Assembly: GCA_964236735.1 (NCBI GenBank)
Contig: CAXSFM010000014.1
Location: 37,941 to 101,940 of the forward strand
Origin: JAIVJG01 sp964236735
GTDB lineage: Bacteria > Acidobacteriota > Blastocatellia > Pyrinomonadales > Pyrinomonadaceae
Direction of reading: 5' to 3'
Length of the DNA stretch: 64,000 bases
In this document: in pieces, positions 51,278-60,633 of the stretch
How the letters are laid out: the number at the start of each line of letters is the position of its first letter
Numbering within the stretch: position 1 is the stretch's first letter
Notes under the pieces: model-generated
Told to the model about the DNA's origin: nothing
Databases searched by the model: none
What the model saw: the letters and a program-made list of their open reading frames with translations, nothing else
Translations under genes and position numbers: made by a program

Positions 51278-53323
51278 ATGCGTCTTTTTAATGTTCGCAC
51301 CGTCGGGGTTAGCCTGATGGCGCTTTCTCTGTGTCTCGCGGTGTTCGCGCAACAGGTCAGCACGAATCACGGCTTCGATCCCGCGCGGATGAACAAAAGC
51401 GTCGCGGCCTGCGACGACTTTTACGAATACGCCAACGGCTCTTATCTGAAAACGATGGAAATCCCGGCGGCTTTTTCAAGCTGGGGCAGCTTCAACATTC
51501 TCGCCGAGAATAACCGCGAGACGCTCCACCAGATTCTCGAAGCATCCGCCAAAAACACGAGCGCGGCGAAGGGCAGCAACGAGCAGAAGGTCGGCGATTT
51601 CTACGCGAGCTGCATGAACGAGTCGAAGCGCGAGGCCGAAGGCATGAAGCCGCTCGTGCCCGAACTCGCCCGCATCAATCGCATCAAAACTTTGAAGGAC
51701 ATGCAGCAGCAGGTCGCCTACATGCACCGCCACGGCATCTCCACGCTCTTCCGCTTCGGCGGGCGTCCCGATCTCAAAAACAGTTCGATGGTCATCGGCT
51801 ACGCAGGGCAGGGCGGACTGACGCTGCCGAATCGCGACTACTACACGAAGACCGACGAGAAGTCCGTCAAGCTGCGTGATGAATTCGTCGCCTACATGAC
51901 GCGCATGTTCCAGTTGGTCGGCGACGATGCGGACACGGCGTCGAAGAACGCGCGCACGGTGCTGGCGGTTCAGACGCGCCTCGCCGAAAACTCGCGCACG
52001 CCCGTCGAGTTGCGCGACGTGACGAAGCAGTATCACATGATGAGTCCGGCGCAGTTGTCGGAGTTGACCCCGAATTTTTCGTGGGCGGATTATCGCAAAG
52101 GCATCGGCGCGCCCGCGACCGGCGACGTTAACGTCGCGCACCCGGAATTTTTTCAAGCCGTCAACAAGATGCTGACCGAAGTTTCGGTCGCCGACTGGAA
52201 GACGTACCTGCGATGGCATCTCATCAACGACGCCGCGCCGGGACTCTCTTCCAAATTCGAGACGGAGAATTTCAACTTCTTCGGCAAGACTCTCTCAGGC
52301 CGCAAAGAGCAGTATCCGCTCTGGCGTCGTTGCGTCGCGGCGGCGGATACGAATCTCGGCGAAGCGCTCGGCCCCGTCTATGTCTCCAAAGCTTTCACGC
52401 CCGAATCGAAAGCGCGTATGCAGACGATGGTCGGCAACATCATCGCCGCCTTCCGCGAGCGTCTCTCGAAACTCGACTGGATGAGCGAAGCGACGCGCAA
52501 GCAGGCCGTCGCCAAACTCGACGCCTTCCAACAGAAGATCGGCTACCCCGACAAGTGGCGCGATTACTCGACGCTCAAAGTTTCGCGCGACTCGTATCTC
52601 GCGAACCTGATGCGCGCCAGCGACTTTGAAGAGGAACGCAGCCTCAGCAAAATCGGCAAGCCGGTTGACCGCACCGAGTGGGGCATGACGCCGCCGACGG
52701 TCAACGCTTACAACAATTCTCTGATGAACGAGATCGTCTTCCCCGCAGGCATCCTGCAAGCGCCCTTCTTCAACCCGGCGGCGGACGACGCGATCAACTA
52801 CGGGGCCATCGGTGCGGTCATCGGCCACGAAATCACGCACGGCTACGACGATTCGGGCAGCAACTTTGACCTGCACGGCGAATTGCGTAACTGGTGGACG
52901 GATGCCGACAAGAAGAGTTTTGACGAGCGCGCGTCGTGCGTCGTCAACCAGTTCAGCAGCTACGAAGTCGAGAAGGGCTTGAACATGACGGGCAAGCTCG
53001 TCTCCGGCGAATCAATCGCAGACCTCGGCGGACTGACCGTCGCCTACGACGCTTATCAAAAGTCTCTGCAAGGCAAGCCGCGCCCGTCGGAAGTTGACGG
53101 GCTGACGCCGGAGCAGCGTTTCTTTTTAGGCTGGGCGCAGGTCTGGGCGCAGAAGTACACGCCCGAAGCGATGCGCCTGCAAGCGCAGTCAGACCCGCAT
53201 CCGATCTCGCGCTTTCGCGTCAACGGGCCGCTCTCGAATTTGCCGCAATTCGCCTCCGCATATCAGTGCAAAGAGGGCGACGCGATGGTGCGTCCCGTCG
53301 CTGACCGTTGCGTCATCTGGTAA
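51278..53323 (+). CDS. M13-family metallopeptidase (PepO/neprilysin-like), copy 1
   Basis: This 681-aa exported zinc endopeptidase has a signal peptide of about 20 residues (cleavage near VFAQ). The N-terminal M13 domain follows (ACDDFYEYANGSYLKTMEIP), then the catalytic domain with the substrate-binding PPTVNAYNNS, zinc motif HEITH in VIGHEITHGYDDSGS, third ligand Glu in GESIADLGG, and a C terminus CVIW typical of M13. ATG 51278 follows AAGGAG by ten bases; a TTG at 51272 is too close to it. It is followed by a strong terminator and then a paralogue of exactly the same length. Confidence 0.95.
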   Translation: MRLFNVRTVGVSLMALSLCLAVFAQQVSTNHGFDPARMNKSVAACDDFYEYANGSYLKTMEIPAAFSSWGSFNILAENNRETLHQILEASAKNTSAAKGSNEQKVGDFYASCMNESKREAEGMKPLVPELARINRIKTLKDMQQQVAYMHRHGISTLFRFGGRPDLKNSSMVIGYAGQGGLTLPNRDYYTKTDEKSVKLRDEFVAYMTRMFQLVGDDADTASKNARTVLAVQTRLAENSRTPVELRDVTKQYHMMSPAQLSELTPNFSWADYRKGIGAPATGDVNVAHPEFFQAVNKMLTEVSVADWKTYLRWHLINDAAPGLSSKFETENFNFFGKTLSGRKEQYPLWRRCVAAADTNLGEALGPVYVSKAFTPESKARMQTMVGNIIAAFRERLSKLDWMSEATRKQAVAKLDAFQQKIGYPDKWRDYSTLKVSRDSYLANLMRASDFEEERSLSKIGKPVDRTEWGMTPPTVNAYNNSLMNEIVFPAGILQAPFFNPAADDAINYGAIGAVIGHEITHGYDDSGSNFDLHGELRNWWTDADKKSFDERASCVVNQFSSYEVEKGLNMTGKLVSGESIADLGGLTVAYDAYQKSLQGKPRPSEVDGLTPEQRFFLGWAQVWAQKYTPEAMRLQAQSDPHPISRFRVNGPLSNLPQFASAYQCKEGDAMVRPVADRCVIW

Positions 53324-53354
53324 GCGGACGCGATTGAACAAATGCTCGACACGG

Positions 53355-53394
53355 AAAAAGCCTGTGCTTCGCAACTTGAGGGCACAGGCTTTTT
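53355..53394 (+). terminator. Intrinsic terminator between the two M13 genes
   Basis: AAAAAGCCTGTGC at 53355-53367 pairs with GCACAGGCTTTTT at 53382-53394; the T-run is part of the stem end. It separates the two peptidase transcripts, so copy 2 needs its own promoter. Confidence 0.85.
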
Positions 53395-53568
53395 CTCCGC
53401 CGTATGGCACGTCCATCGAACCGCAGAAACTTATGCTGCGTGCGGCACGTAACAGGTTTGTCACGTAGTAGAAACTCTTCAACAATTCAAGCGGAAGGCG
53501 CGCGTGCCAAAGCGTTTCGGCGCAGGCTTTCGCGCAGAATCGCGTTATCTCTTAAAACGGAGCAACAA

Positions 53569-55614
53569 ATGAAAAAATTCTATCAGTCAGGCGCAGTCTT
53601 AGCGCTCACGCTCGCCGTCCTCGCCAGCACGATGCTGGGGCAGACGAGCGGCGGCAAGCACGGCCTCGATCTGGCTAACCTCAACACAGAGGTCAATCCC
53701 TGCCAGAACTTTTACCAGTACGCCAATGGCGGCTGGCTCAAAAATAATCCGATTCCGGCTGCTTACCCTTCGTGGGGCATCGCCAACGAGTTGTCCGAGC
53801 GTAACCGCGACGCGGTGCATCAGATTCTCGAAGACGCCGCCAAGAACACGAACGCGGTGAAGGGCAGCAACGAGCAGAAGGTCGGCGACTACTATGCGAG
53901 TTGCATGGCCGAAGACAAGATTGAAGCGTTGGGCGCGAAGCCGCTCGCGCCGGAGTTCGCGCGCATCGCGGCTGTCAAAAATCAGCGCACGCTGCTCGAC
54001 GAAGTTGCGCGCCTGCACACGATGGGCGTCAACGTGTTGTTCGGCGACGGCTCGCAGCAGGACGCGAAGAACAGCGCGGAAGTGATCGAGAGTCTCGGTC
54101 AGGGGGGCTTAGGCTTGCCCAACCGCGACTATTATTTCAAAGACGACGCGCGCTCGAAGAATATTCGCGCCGAGTACTTGAAGCACGTCGCCAACATGTT
54201 CGTCCTGCTCGGCGACGATGCGACGAAGGCCGCTGCCGAAGCGCAGACGGTGATGAACATCGAGACGAAGCTGGCCGAGAATTCCTCGACGCCCGTCGAG
54301 TTGCGCGATGTCTCCGCCAACACGCACCGCATGACGCTCGCGCAGGCTCAAGCTCTGACGCCGCACTTCAACTGGGCGGACTATTTCAAGCAGATCGGTC
54401 TGACGCAAAAGACCGATGTTGATGTCAACCAGCCGAAGTTTTTTCAAGGCTTGGATCAGCAGTTGACGGCCACGTCGTTTCCCGATTTGCAGACTTATCT
54501 ACGCTGGCAGTTAGTCCACGCTTCGGCCTCTGCTCTGTCGTCGAAGTTCGTTGACGAGAGCTTCAACTTCAGCGGGCGCATCCTGCAAGGCGCGAAGGAG
54601 AATCTGCCGCGCTGGAAGCGTTGCGTGTCGGCGACCGACCGCGCGGTTGGCGAAGCGCTCGGCGAGGTTTACGTCAAGAAAGCTTTCCCGCCCGAAGCGA
54701 AGGCTCGCGCTCTGACGATGGTGAAAAATCTGGAAGCGGCGTTGAAGGATGACATCGGCACGCTCTCGTGGATGAGCGACGCGACGCGCAAGCAGGCGGT
54801 GTTGAAGCTCGACGCCTACATCAACAAAATCGGCTATCCCGATAAGTGGCGCGACTACTCGAAGCTCGGTATCTCGCGCGACTCATTCATCGAGAATCGT
54901 ATGCACGCCAGCATGTTCGAGAACGCGCGCGATCTGGCTAAGATCGGGCAGCCGGTGGACAAAATGGAATGGGGCATGACGCCGCCGACGGTCAACGCCT
55001 ACTACAACCCGCAGATTAACGAGATCGTTTTCCCCGCCGGCATTCTGCAACCGCCTTTCTTCGATCCGCTCGCGGACGATGCCGTCAACTACGGCGCGAT
55101 GGGTTCGGTCATCGGGCATGAAATGACGCACGGCTTCGACGATCAAGGCAGCCAGTTCGACGCCTCCGGCAACTTGAAAAATTGGTGGACGGATGCCGAC
55201 AAGAAGAGTTTTGACGAGCGCGCGTCTTGCGTCATCAAGCAGTTCGATAGCTTCGAGGTCGAAACGGGGCTGCACGAGAACGGCAAGCTCGTGGTCGGCG
55301 AATCCATCGCTGATTTAGGCGGCCTGCTCATCGCCTACGCGGCTTATCAGAAGTCGCTCGAAGGCAAACCGCGTCCGGCCAGCATGGACGGATTCACGCC
55401 GGAACAACGCTTCTTCCTCGCCTACGCACGCGGCTGGTCAACGCAGGCGCGGCCTGAGTTCGAGCGTCTGCTGGCAGGCGTTGACCCGCACCCGCTGCCG
55501 CGCTTCCGCGTCAACGGGCCGCTCTCGAACTTGCCGCAATTCGCCTCCGCGTTTCAATGCAAAGAGGGCGACGCGATGGTGCGCCCGGCGGCTGATCGTT
55601 GCGTGATCTGGTAA
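53569..55614 (+). CDS. M13-family metallopeptidase (PepO/neprilysin-like), copy 2
   Basis: This is a 681-aa paralogue of the preceding gene. The signal peptide (about residues 1-23, ending MLGQ) is followed by NPCQNFYQYANGGWLKNNPI, then PPTVNAYYNPQINEIVFPAG. The zinc motif is HEMTH in VIGHEMTHGFDDQGS, with Glu in GESIADLGG and the same CVIW end. The final 30 residues differ from copy 1 at only two or three places, while the N-terminal halves have diverged more. ATG 53569 has GGAG seven bases upstream; the frame is open to 53404 without homology. A strong terminator follows. Confidence 0.95.
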   Translation: MKKFYQSGAVLALTLAVLASTMLGQTSGGKHGLDLANLNTEVNPCQNFYQYANGGWLKNNPIPAAYPSWGIANELSERNRDAVHQILEDAAKNTNAVKGSNEQKVGDYYASCMAEDKIEALGAKPLAPEFARIAAVKNQRTLLDEVARLHTMGVNVLFGDGSQQDAKNSAEVIESLGQGGLGLPNRDYYFKDDARSKNIRAEYLKHVANMFVLLGDDATKAAAEAQTVMNIETKLAENSSTPVELRDVSANTHRMTLAQAQALTPHFNWADYFKQIGLTQKTDVDVNQPKFFQGLDQQLTATSFPDLQTYLRWQLVHASASALSSKFVDESFNFSGRILQGAKENLPRWKRCVSATDRAVGEALGEVYVKKAFPPEAKARALTMVKNLEAALKDDIGTLSWMSDATRKQAVLKLDAYINKIGYPDKWRDYSKLGISRDSFIENRMHASMFENARDLAKIGQPVDKMEWGMTPPTVNAYYNPQINEIVFPAGILQPPFFDPLADDAVNYGAMGSVIGHEMTHGFDDQGSQFDASGNLKNWWTDADKKSFDERASCVIKQFDSFEVETGLHENGKLVVGESIADLGGLLIAYAAYQKSLEGKPRPASMDGFTPEQRFFLAYARGWSTQARPEFERLLAGVDPHPLPRFRVNGPLSNLPQFASAFQCKEGDAMVRPAADRCVIW

Positions 55615-55650
55615 GAAAAGTTCGCCGTCTGGCGGATGAGTGTTGAAACA

Positions 55651-55692
55651 AAAAGCGCGGCGCGTGTTGAAAAATACACGCGCCGCGCTTTT
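55651..55692. terminator. Strong bidirectional terminator
   Basis: AAAAGCGCGGCGCGTGT at 55651-55667 pairs perfectly with ACACGCGCCGCGCTTTT at 55676-55692. It lies between the convergent M13 copy 2 and CarD genes, with T-runs on both sides. Confidence 0.88.
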
Positions 55693-55791
55693 AACTTTTC
55701 TCGTCGCCCAGAGACACGACGAAGCCGGCGGCAATCTTCAACGCAGGGCCGGAGCGTTTGAAGGAAAACGAAATTTTCGAGTTGGCTTGTC

Positions 55792-56337
55792 TTAGTGGCC
55801 GACGGCGGCTCCGGCGGCGCGCGTGCGCGCGGGACGGCGTTCGTGCTTGGTGCAGGCGCGTGCGAGCGCCTGTTCGACGCGCGCCTCGACGTTGCATTCG
55901 GGCTGGCGGCAGACGGCGGCCAGTTCAGAGATGACGAGATAGCGCGCGCGCTCAAGCATTCGCTGCTCGCGGAATGAAAGCGGCTTGAGGTGGCTCAGGT
56001 ACGTCAGATTTTTGAGGACTTCGGTGACCTCGAAGATGTCGCCCGTCCGCATCCGGTCGGAGAACTCCTTGAAGCGGTCTTTCCAGTCAGAAGCCGCGCC
56101 GGAAAAATCGTCCCCGAGATTCTTCAACAGCAGTTCGCATTCGGCGGATGAGATGGGGGAACGCAGTCCGACTTCCGAGGCATTGGCGACGGGGACGAGC
56201 ACCACCGAGTTGGTGGCGGCGAGACGGAGCGTATAAAAGGGCAGGGAACTCGCTCCGATCTGCTTCTGCTCGATTTGTTCGATGGTGCCGATGCCGTGAT
56301 TGGGATAGATAACTTTCTGGCCGATTTTGAAGCCCAC
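55792..56337 (-). CDS. CarD/CdnL-family transcription regulator
   Basis: This 181-aa protein binds the beta subunit of RNA polymerase through an N-terminal Tudor-like RID domain and stabilises open promoter complexes. The RID domain is seen as FKIGQKVIYPNHGIGTIEQI (about residues 3-60). The helical DNA-binding domain follows, with SFREQRMLERARYLVISELA near the end, and then a basic tail with Arg and Ala. The start is GTG 56337, supported by AGGAGG seven bases upstream; the frame is open a further ten codons. It converges with M13 copy 2. Confidence 0.92.
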   Translation of the reverse strand: MGFKIGQKVIYPNHGIGTIEQIEQKQIGASSLPFYTLRLAATNSVVLVPVANASEVGLRSPISSAECELLLKNLGDDFSGAASDWKDRFKEFSDRMRTGDIFEVTEVLKNLTYLSHLKPLSFREQRMLERARYLVISELAAVCRQPECNVEARVEQALARACTKHERRPARTRAAGAAVGH

Positions 56338-56809
56338 TAGCACACCTCCTGTGATTGCAAAAAACAAAGCCGCAGTCTCGCACGTCGGGTGTTGGAAATT
56401 CCCTGAGGCTCGTTGCGACGCGGCTTGGCGTCGGTGTCTGAATTCTCACAAAAGTGTAACAAGCACTTTGGTGAGCGTCAAGGTTTGTTCCCGGCTCGAG
56501 AGCAACGAAAACCCGGCCAGACAGCACGGTAGCGTACAAATGACGAATGAAGACGATGGCGAACGCACGCGCGTGCGAGAATTTGGCAAACGCATGTCAA
56601 CGGAAAAACTTGAAGCGCAATCAAGCGCCGCGAGGTAAGAGAAAGAGACGAATATTAAAGGCGGGATTCCTGAATTCTTTCTCAAGCCGTCGTGTCGAAT
56701 GTTCAATCTGATGATGTGACGAAAGCGAAAAGCCATCAAGCCTATGTGAGACGCTTGGTGGCTTTTCGCTTTCATCATCCGATGAGTTGATGCTTCTGCC
56801 GAGTCGTTC
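56338..56809. other. 472-bp intergenic stretch with one terminator
   Basis: This holds the leader and promoter region of the CarD gene and the region downstream of the porin gene. The only structure I can name is the terminator at 56721-56773. No gene is supported. Confidence 0.55.
56721..56773 (-). terminator. Terminator downstream of the porin
   Basis: GAAAGCGAAAAGCCATCAAG at 56721-56740 pairs with CTTGGTGGCTTTTCGCTTTC at 56754-56773, with one mismatch or wobble. It lies 37 bp past the porin stop on the minus strand. Confidence 0.75.
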
Positions 56810-58627
56810 TTAGAAGCGCAGGACGGTGTCGAATTGCAGGCGCGTGAGCGTGCGATTGAGAGAGCCGGGCGGCGTCTGGTTGAATGCGCCGAGCAATCCG
56901 TTTGCGCGTTGCGCGAAAACGCCGGTCAGCGAAACGGTGACGCGCGGGTCGAGCGCGTAGGCGAAGATGAAACGGTTGCCGCGCACGTCGGATTGTTGTG
57001 TGATGTCGCTGAAGTTGAAGGGCGTCAGCACGGCGTCCTTTTCGATGCGGATGAAAGTGTAATTGAAGAGAAAGTCGCCGCGCGCCTGCGTCTTGCCGAC
57101 TTGAAACTCCGCCCAGTAGCCGTTGTCTTCGTGGTTGGGCTGGACGAAATTCGCGCCGCCCGCGCCAGCCGAAACGACATCGTGCGCCTGCGTGTTGTGG
57201 ACGTAATTCAGAAGCACCATGAGCGGCCAACGCTTGCTGCGCGAGAGGTCGAAGCGTCCGATGAAGTCCGCGAGGTTGTAGCCGGACGAGAGTCGCCCGT
57301 CGCGGTTGACGGCGTTGTTCGTCGCGGTCGAGATGCCGAGATTGGCGTTGCCCGCGATGAGTTGATCGCGCGGGATCGAAACCTGTGTCGTGATGGTCTG
57401 CGCGGGCGTGGTCGCCGTCGCGGGGATCGTGAACGTGATGGGGAATTGCACGTTCACGCCGAAGAATTGCGCGGGCGTGATGAACTGCGTGCCGGAGTAG
57501 AAAAGGTCTGCGGCTGAAAGCGTCAGCGCCGTGTGCTTCGTCGGCTCAATGCGCGTGCGGAATTGCGCGCCGTAGAGAGCAAGGTCGCGCCCGCCGCGCG
57601 CCGAAGCGTTGAGGTCAACTTTGCCGTTCGCGCCGAGCACGAAGGCCGAGTTGCGTTCGAGGAAGGGCAGTTGCCACGCGACGAAGGTGAAATTTTTGAC
57701 GGCGGAATTTTTGAACGCGCGCGTGTAACTTTCATTCAAGCCTTCGGGCATGATGTCGTTATCAAGCGTCATCTCGGTGCGCGTCCACGGGGCGTCGAAT
57801 TTTCCGCCCTGCACCTGAAAGCCGGGGAGCGCGGCTGGCTTGTAAGTGAGATAGGCTTGATCGAGCGCGATGGGCTTGCGCGTGAAAAAGTCCGTCAGCG
57901 TCTGGTTCGACGAGATGACGTCCGGCAGCGAGCCGCTGGCGAGACGCAAGCCCCACTCGAACTCTTTGCCAATCGTGCCGCGCGCGCCGAAGCGCAGGCG
58001 CATTCGCAGACGCTGGCGAGATGAGAGCGCATTGCCGTCGGCGGCAGCGTTGTCGCTCGACGCCAGAGAGTTTTGCTGGCCGTAGATGGATTCGTAACGG
58101 AAGCGAAAGTCGCCGCTAAAAGCGATTGAGCCGAGTTGTTTCGAGACGGCCTCGCCGGTCTTCTTCGCCTGTTCCTCGACACGCGCGAGGCGCGCATCCG
58201 TCGTCTCACCCGGCGCATTTTTTTGCGCGCCCTTGTCCTGCGCCACGCCGTCAAGCACGGGCGACGCATTGCCTGCCGCCGGCGTGTACGTCGCGTTGCG
58301 GACGACAGCGTTGGAATCAGCGGTGCGCGTCGCGACGGCTTGCTCTTCGACGCGCGCGCGCAAATCATTGACGAGCTTTGATTGCTGCTCGACGAGTACG
58401 CGCAGACGCTCGATCTCCGCGCCCTGCTCGCGCAACTGGCGCTGCATCTCGTCCAGCCCGTATAAATTGCCCGACACCTTCGCGCCGGAAGCGGCAGGCG
58501 ATGACGACGTGGCGGCAGTTTTATCTCCGACATTCGACGGCGGAGCGACAGTTTGCGCGGCGGCGTGGACAAAGAGCGCGAAGGGAAGCAGGCACACGAA
58601 GAGCGTGCGGAGGATTAGTCTGCTCAT
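56810..58627 (-). CDS. Putative outer-membrane porin
   Basis: This 605-aa exported protein has a signal peptide (about residues 1-25, ending AAAQ). A periplasmic coiled coil follows (about 55-100, DEMQRQLREQGAEIERLRVL), like the trimerising stalk of some porins and YbgF-type proteins. The C-terminal part is a beta barrel of alternating strands (FSGDFRFRYESIYG, RLRMRLRFGARGTIGKEFEW) ending in the outer-membrane signature LQFDTVLRF with a terminal Phe. It matches the pattern of the putative porin (Porin_5-like) family. The solute is unknown. AAAGG lies about ten bases before the ATG. A terminator follows. Confidence 0.85.
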   Translation of the reverse strand: MSRLILRTLFVCLLPFALFVHAAAQTVAPPSNVGDKTAATSSSPAASGAKVSGNLYGLDEMQRQLREQGAEIERLRVLVEQQSKLVNDLRARVEEQAVATRTADSNAVVRNATYTPAAGNASPVLDGVAQDKGAQKNAPGETTDARLARVEEQAKKTGEAVSKQLGSIAFSGDFRFRYESIYGQQNSLASSDNAAADGNALSSRQRLRMRLRFGARGTIGKEFEWGLRLASGSLPDVISSNQTLTDFFTRKPIALDQAYLTYKPAALPGFQVQGGKFDAPWTRTEMTLDNDIMPEGLNESYTRAFKNSAVKNFTFVAWQLPFLERNSAFVLGANGKVDLNASARGGRDLALYGAQFRTRIEPTKHTALTLSAADLFYSGTQFITPAQFFGVNVQFPITFTIPATATTPAQTITTQVSIPRDQLIAGNANLGISTATNNAVNRDGRLSSGYNLADFIGRFDLSRSKRWPLMVLLNYVHNTQAHDVVSAGAGGANFVQPNHEDNGYWAEFQVGKTQARGDFLFNYTFIRIEKDAVLTPFNFSDITQQSDVRGNRFIFAYALDPRVTVSLTGVFAQRANGLLGAFNQTPPGSLNRTLTRLQFDTVLRF

Positions 58628-58881
58628 AAACTTTTTCCTTTCCGGGTTGATAGGCTCAAGATGCAGAATCTTATGCGCGCAGTCTTAACAGCACATGACT
58701 GACATCTGAATTAAAAGTTACAAAACGCTGAACGCCTGTGAAGTCACTGGGAGGCTTGTAGCATCGCGAGCGACAGAGTTGCAAGGTGTTTCCTTCCGGC
58801 TGCCGCATTTCGTTGTCACCTGTTCGGCTTGCATGTAGAATTTGAAGCAAGGATTTTCCCTCGCGCGACGGAAATTATTTT

Positions 58882-60582
58882 ATGGCTCTGCTGCACATCT
58901 CGGACGCCAGTGGCCGCCAGTGGGATTGCCCTCTGACGCCCGCCGAGTTGTGTACCATCGGTCGCGCCCCCGACAACTGCGTGGTCTTGAACGACCCGCG
59001 CGCCTCGCGTTATCACGCGCACATCAAATTCCAGAACGGCGCATACGTCATCATTGACGGCAGAGTGGACGGCGGGCGCAGCGCGAACCACGTCTTCATC
59101 AGCGGCGAGCAGCGTTACGAACACCCCTTGCGCGACGCGGACGTGATTCAAATCGGCGCGAGCGAACTGCGCTTCGACGGCATGGACGAGCACCAGAGCG
59201 AGCCGGAAGTTCGCTACGACGACAAGCCGCTCGGCCACACGCAAATGCTTGTCTCGGCCACGGACGTGATTCGCGGGGCGATGCTCGCGTCGCAGGCGAC
59301 GACGGCGAAGGCCACTGCTGCTGCTGCGCCCAGCCAGGAACTCGAAGACCTCCGCCGGAAGGCGAAAATTCTCACCCTGCTCTACGAGATGAGCAAGACG
59401 CTCGGCTCCGTCTTCAACCTCGACGCCATCTTCGAGAAAGCGACACAGATTATTTTCGACGCGACGCCGGCTGATCGCGTCGTCGCGTTGCTGCGTGATG
59501 AAGACGACAACGCGCGCGACGACGACGACCCGCATTTGAACCCTGTGGCGATGCGCGTGCGCGATGAGAAGCGTAGTGCGCGCGCGCGCGAGTTGACCAT
59601 CGGTCGCACCATCACGCGCAAGGTGATGCGCGAGCGCGCGGCGCTTCTGTCGCAGGACGCTGCCGCCGACACCGAGTTCGCGGGTGTGCATTCCATCGTC
59701 TCGCAGGGCGTGCGCTCGACGGTCTGCGCGCCGCTCGTCGCCGAATCGGGCGTTCACGGCGCGCTCTACGCCGACCGCCTCGACGCCTTCGCGTCTTTCA
59801 CGCGCGACGACCTCGAACTCATCACCGCCGTCGCCGCGCAGACCGCCGTCGCCGTCGAGAACGCGCGCGCGCACCAACGCCTCGCGCGTGAAGAAGTGGC
59901 GCGTGCAAATTACAGCCGCTTCCTTCCCGAATACGTCGTGCAGCAGATACTGGAGAGTCCCGATTCGTTCAAGCTCGGCGGCGTCAATCAGACCGTGACC
60001 GTGCTCTTCGCAGACATACGCGGCTTCACGCGCATCTCCGAACACGCGCCGCCGGAACAAATCGTTAAGCTCTTGAATCGTCACTTTTCGGCGATGTCCG
60101 ACATCATCTTCGCGCACGGCGGGACGCTCGACAAATATCTCGGCGACGGATTGATGGCTCTCTTCGGCGCGCCGCAGGCATCACCCGACGATGCCTGCAA
60201 CGCCGTCGCGGCGGCCATCGCCATGCAGCGCGAGATGGAAATCATCAACGAGTCTCTGCGCGCGGAGAGTCTCCATGAAGTCCACATCGGCGTCGGCCTG
60301 CACACGGGCGTGGCGACGGTCGGATACATCGGCTCTGAGCGACGCTCGGAATATACGGCCATCGGCGACACGGTTAATCTCGCCTCGCGTCTCGAATCGA
60401 ACGCGCTCGGCGGACAAATTCTTTTGAGCGAGGCGACGGCCAAAGCCGCGCACAAGTCCGGTTGTAGGGTGCAGCCGCGCTCGTCCATCACGGTCAAAAA
60501 TCGAGAGCAGCCCGTGCCCATCTACGAGGTTGAATGGAAGAATGAAAGCAGGGGACAGGGGACAGGTGTCGGGGGACAGTAA
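58882..60582 (+). CDS. Class III adenylate/guanylate cyclase with FHA and GAF domains
   Basis: This 566-aa cytoplasmic cyclase has an FHA phosphopeptide-binding domain (about residues 5-100; CTIGRAPDNCVVLNDPRASR with the conserved Arg and Ser), a GAF domain (about 165-340), and a class III cyclase domain. The cyclase metal-binding Asp pair lies in LFADIRGFTRIS and YLGDGLMALFG, and the transition-state Asn/Arg in IGDTVNLASRLES. It should make cAMP, with output gated by a Thr-phosphorylated partner and a GAF ligand. The last dozen residues (ESRGQGTGVGGQ) are translated from the left arm of a hairpin repeat, and its stop lies in the loop. It precedes an MreB-family gene. Confidence 0.93.
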   Translation: MALLHISDASGRQWDCPLTPAELCTIGRAPDNCVVLNDPRASRYHAHIKFQNGAYVIIDGRVDGGRSANHVFISGEQRYEHPLRDADVIQIGASELRFDGMDEHQSEPEVRYDDKPLGHTQMLVSATDVIRGAMLASQATTAKATAAAAPSQELEDLRRKAKILTLLYEMSKTLGSVFNLDAIFEKATQIIFDATPADRVVALLRDEDDNARDDDDPHLNPVAMRVRDEKRSARARELTIGRTITRKVMRERAALLSQDAAADTEFAGVHSIVSQGVRSTVCAPLVAESGVHGALYADRLDAFASFTRDDLELITAVAAQTAVAVENARAHQRLAREEVARANYSRFLPEYVVQQILESPDSFKLGGVNQTVTVLFADIRGFTRISEHAPPEQIVKLLNRHFSAMSDIIFAHGGTLDKYLGDGLMALFGAPQASPDDACNAVAAAIAMQREMEIINESLRAESLHEVHIGVGLHTGVATVGYIGSERRSEYTAIGDTVNLASRLESNALGGQILLSEATAKAAHKSGCRVQPRSSITVKNREQPVPIYEVEWKNESRGQGTGVGGQ

Positions 60583-60624
60583 AGAAATTTCTTGCCGTCC
60601 CCTATCCCCTGACACCCGGCCCCC
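60551..60624. repeat. Hairpin repeat, GGGGACAGG class
   Basis: The left arm at 60551-60579 begins GGGGACAGGGGACAGGTGTC. The right arm at 60597-60623 includes CCCCTGACACCCGGCCCC. The loop is TAAAGAAATTTCTTGCC. It encodes the tail of the cyclase and ends 10 bp before the MreB-family ATG. Confidence 0.9.
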
Positions 60625-60633
60625 AATAACTTT

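Noticed and set aside
56327..56638. Plus-strand 103-codon frame upstream of the CarD gene
   Set aside because: It overlaps the CarD ribosome site region, has no start signal and no recognisable pattern.
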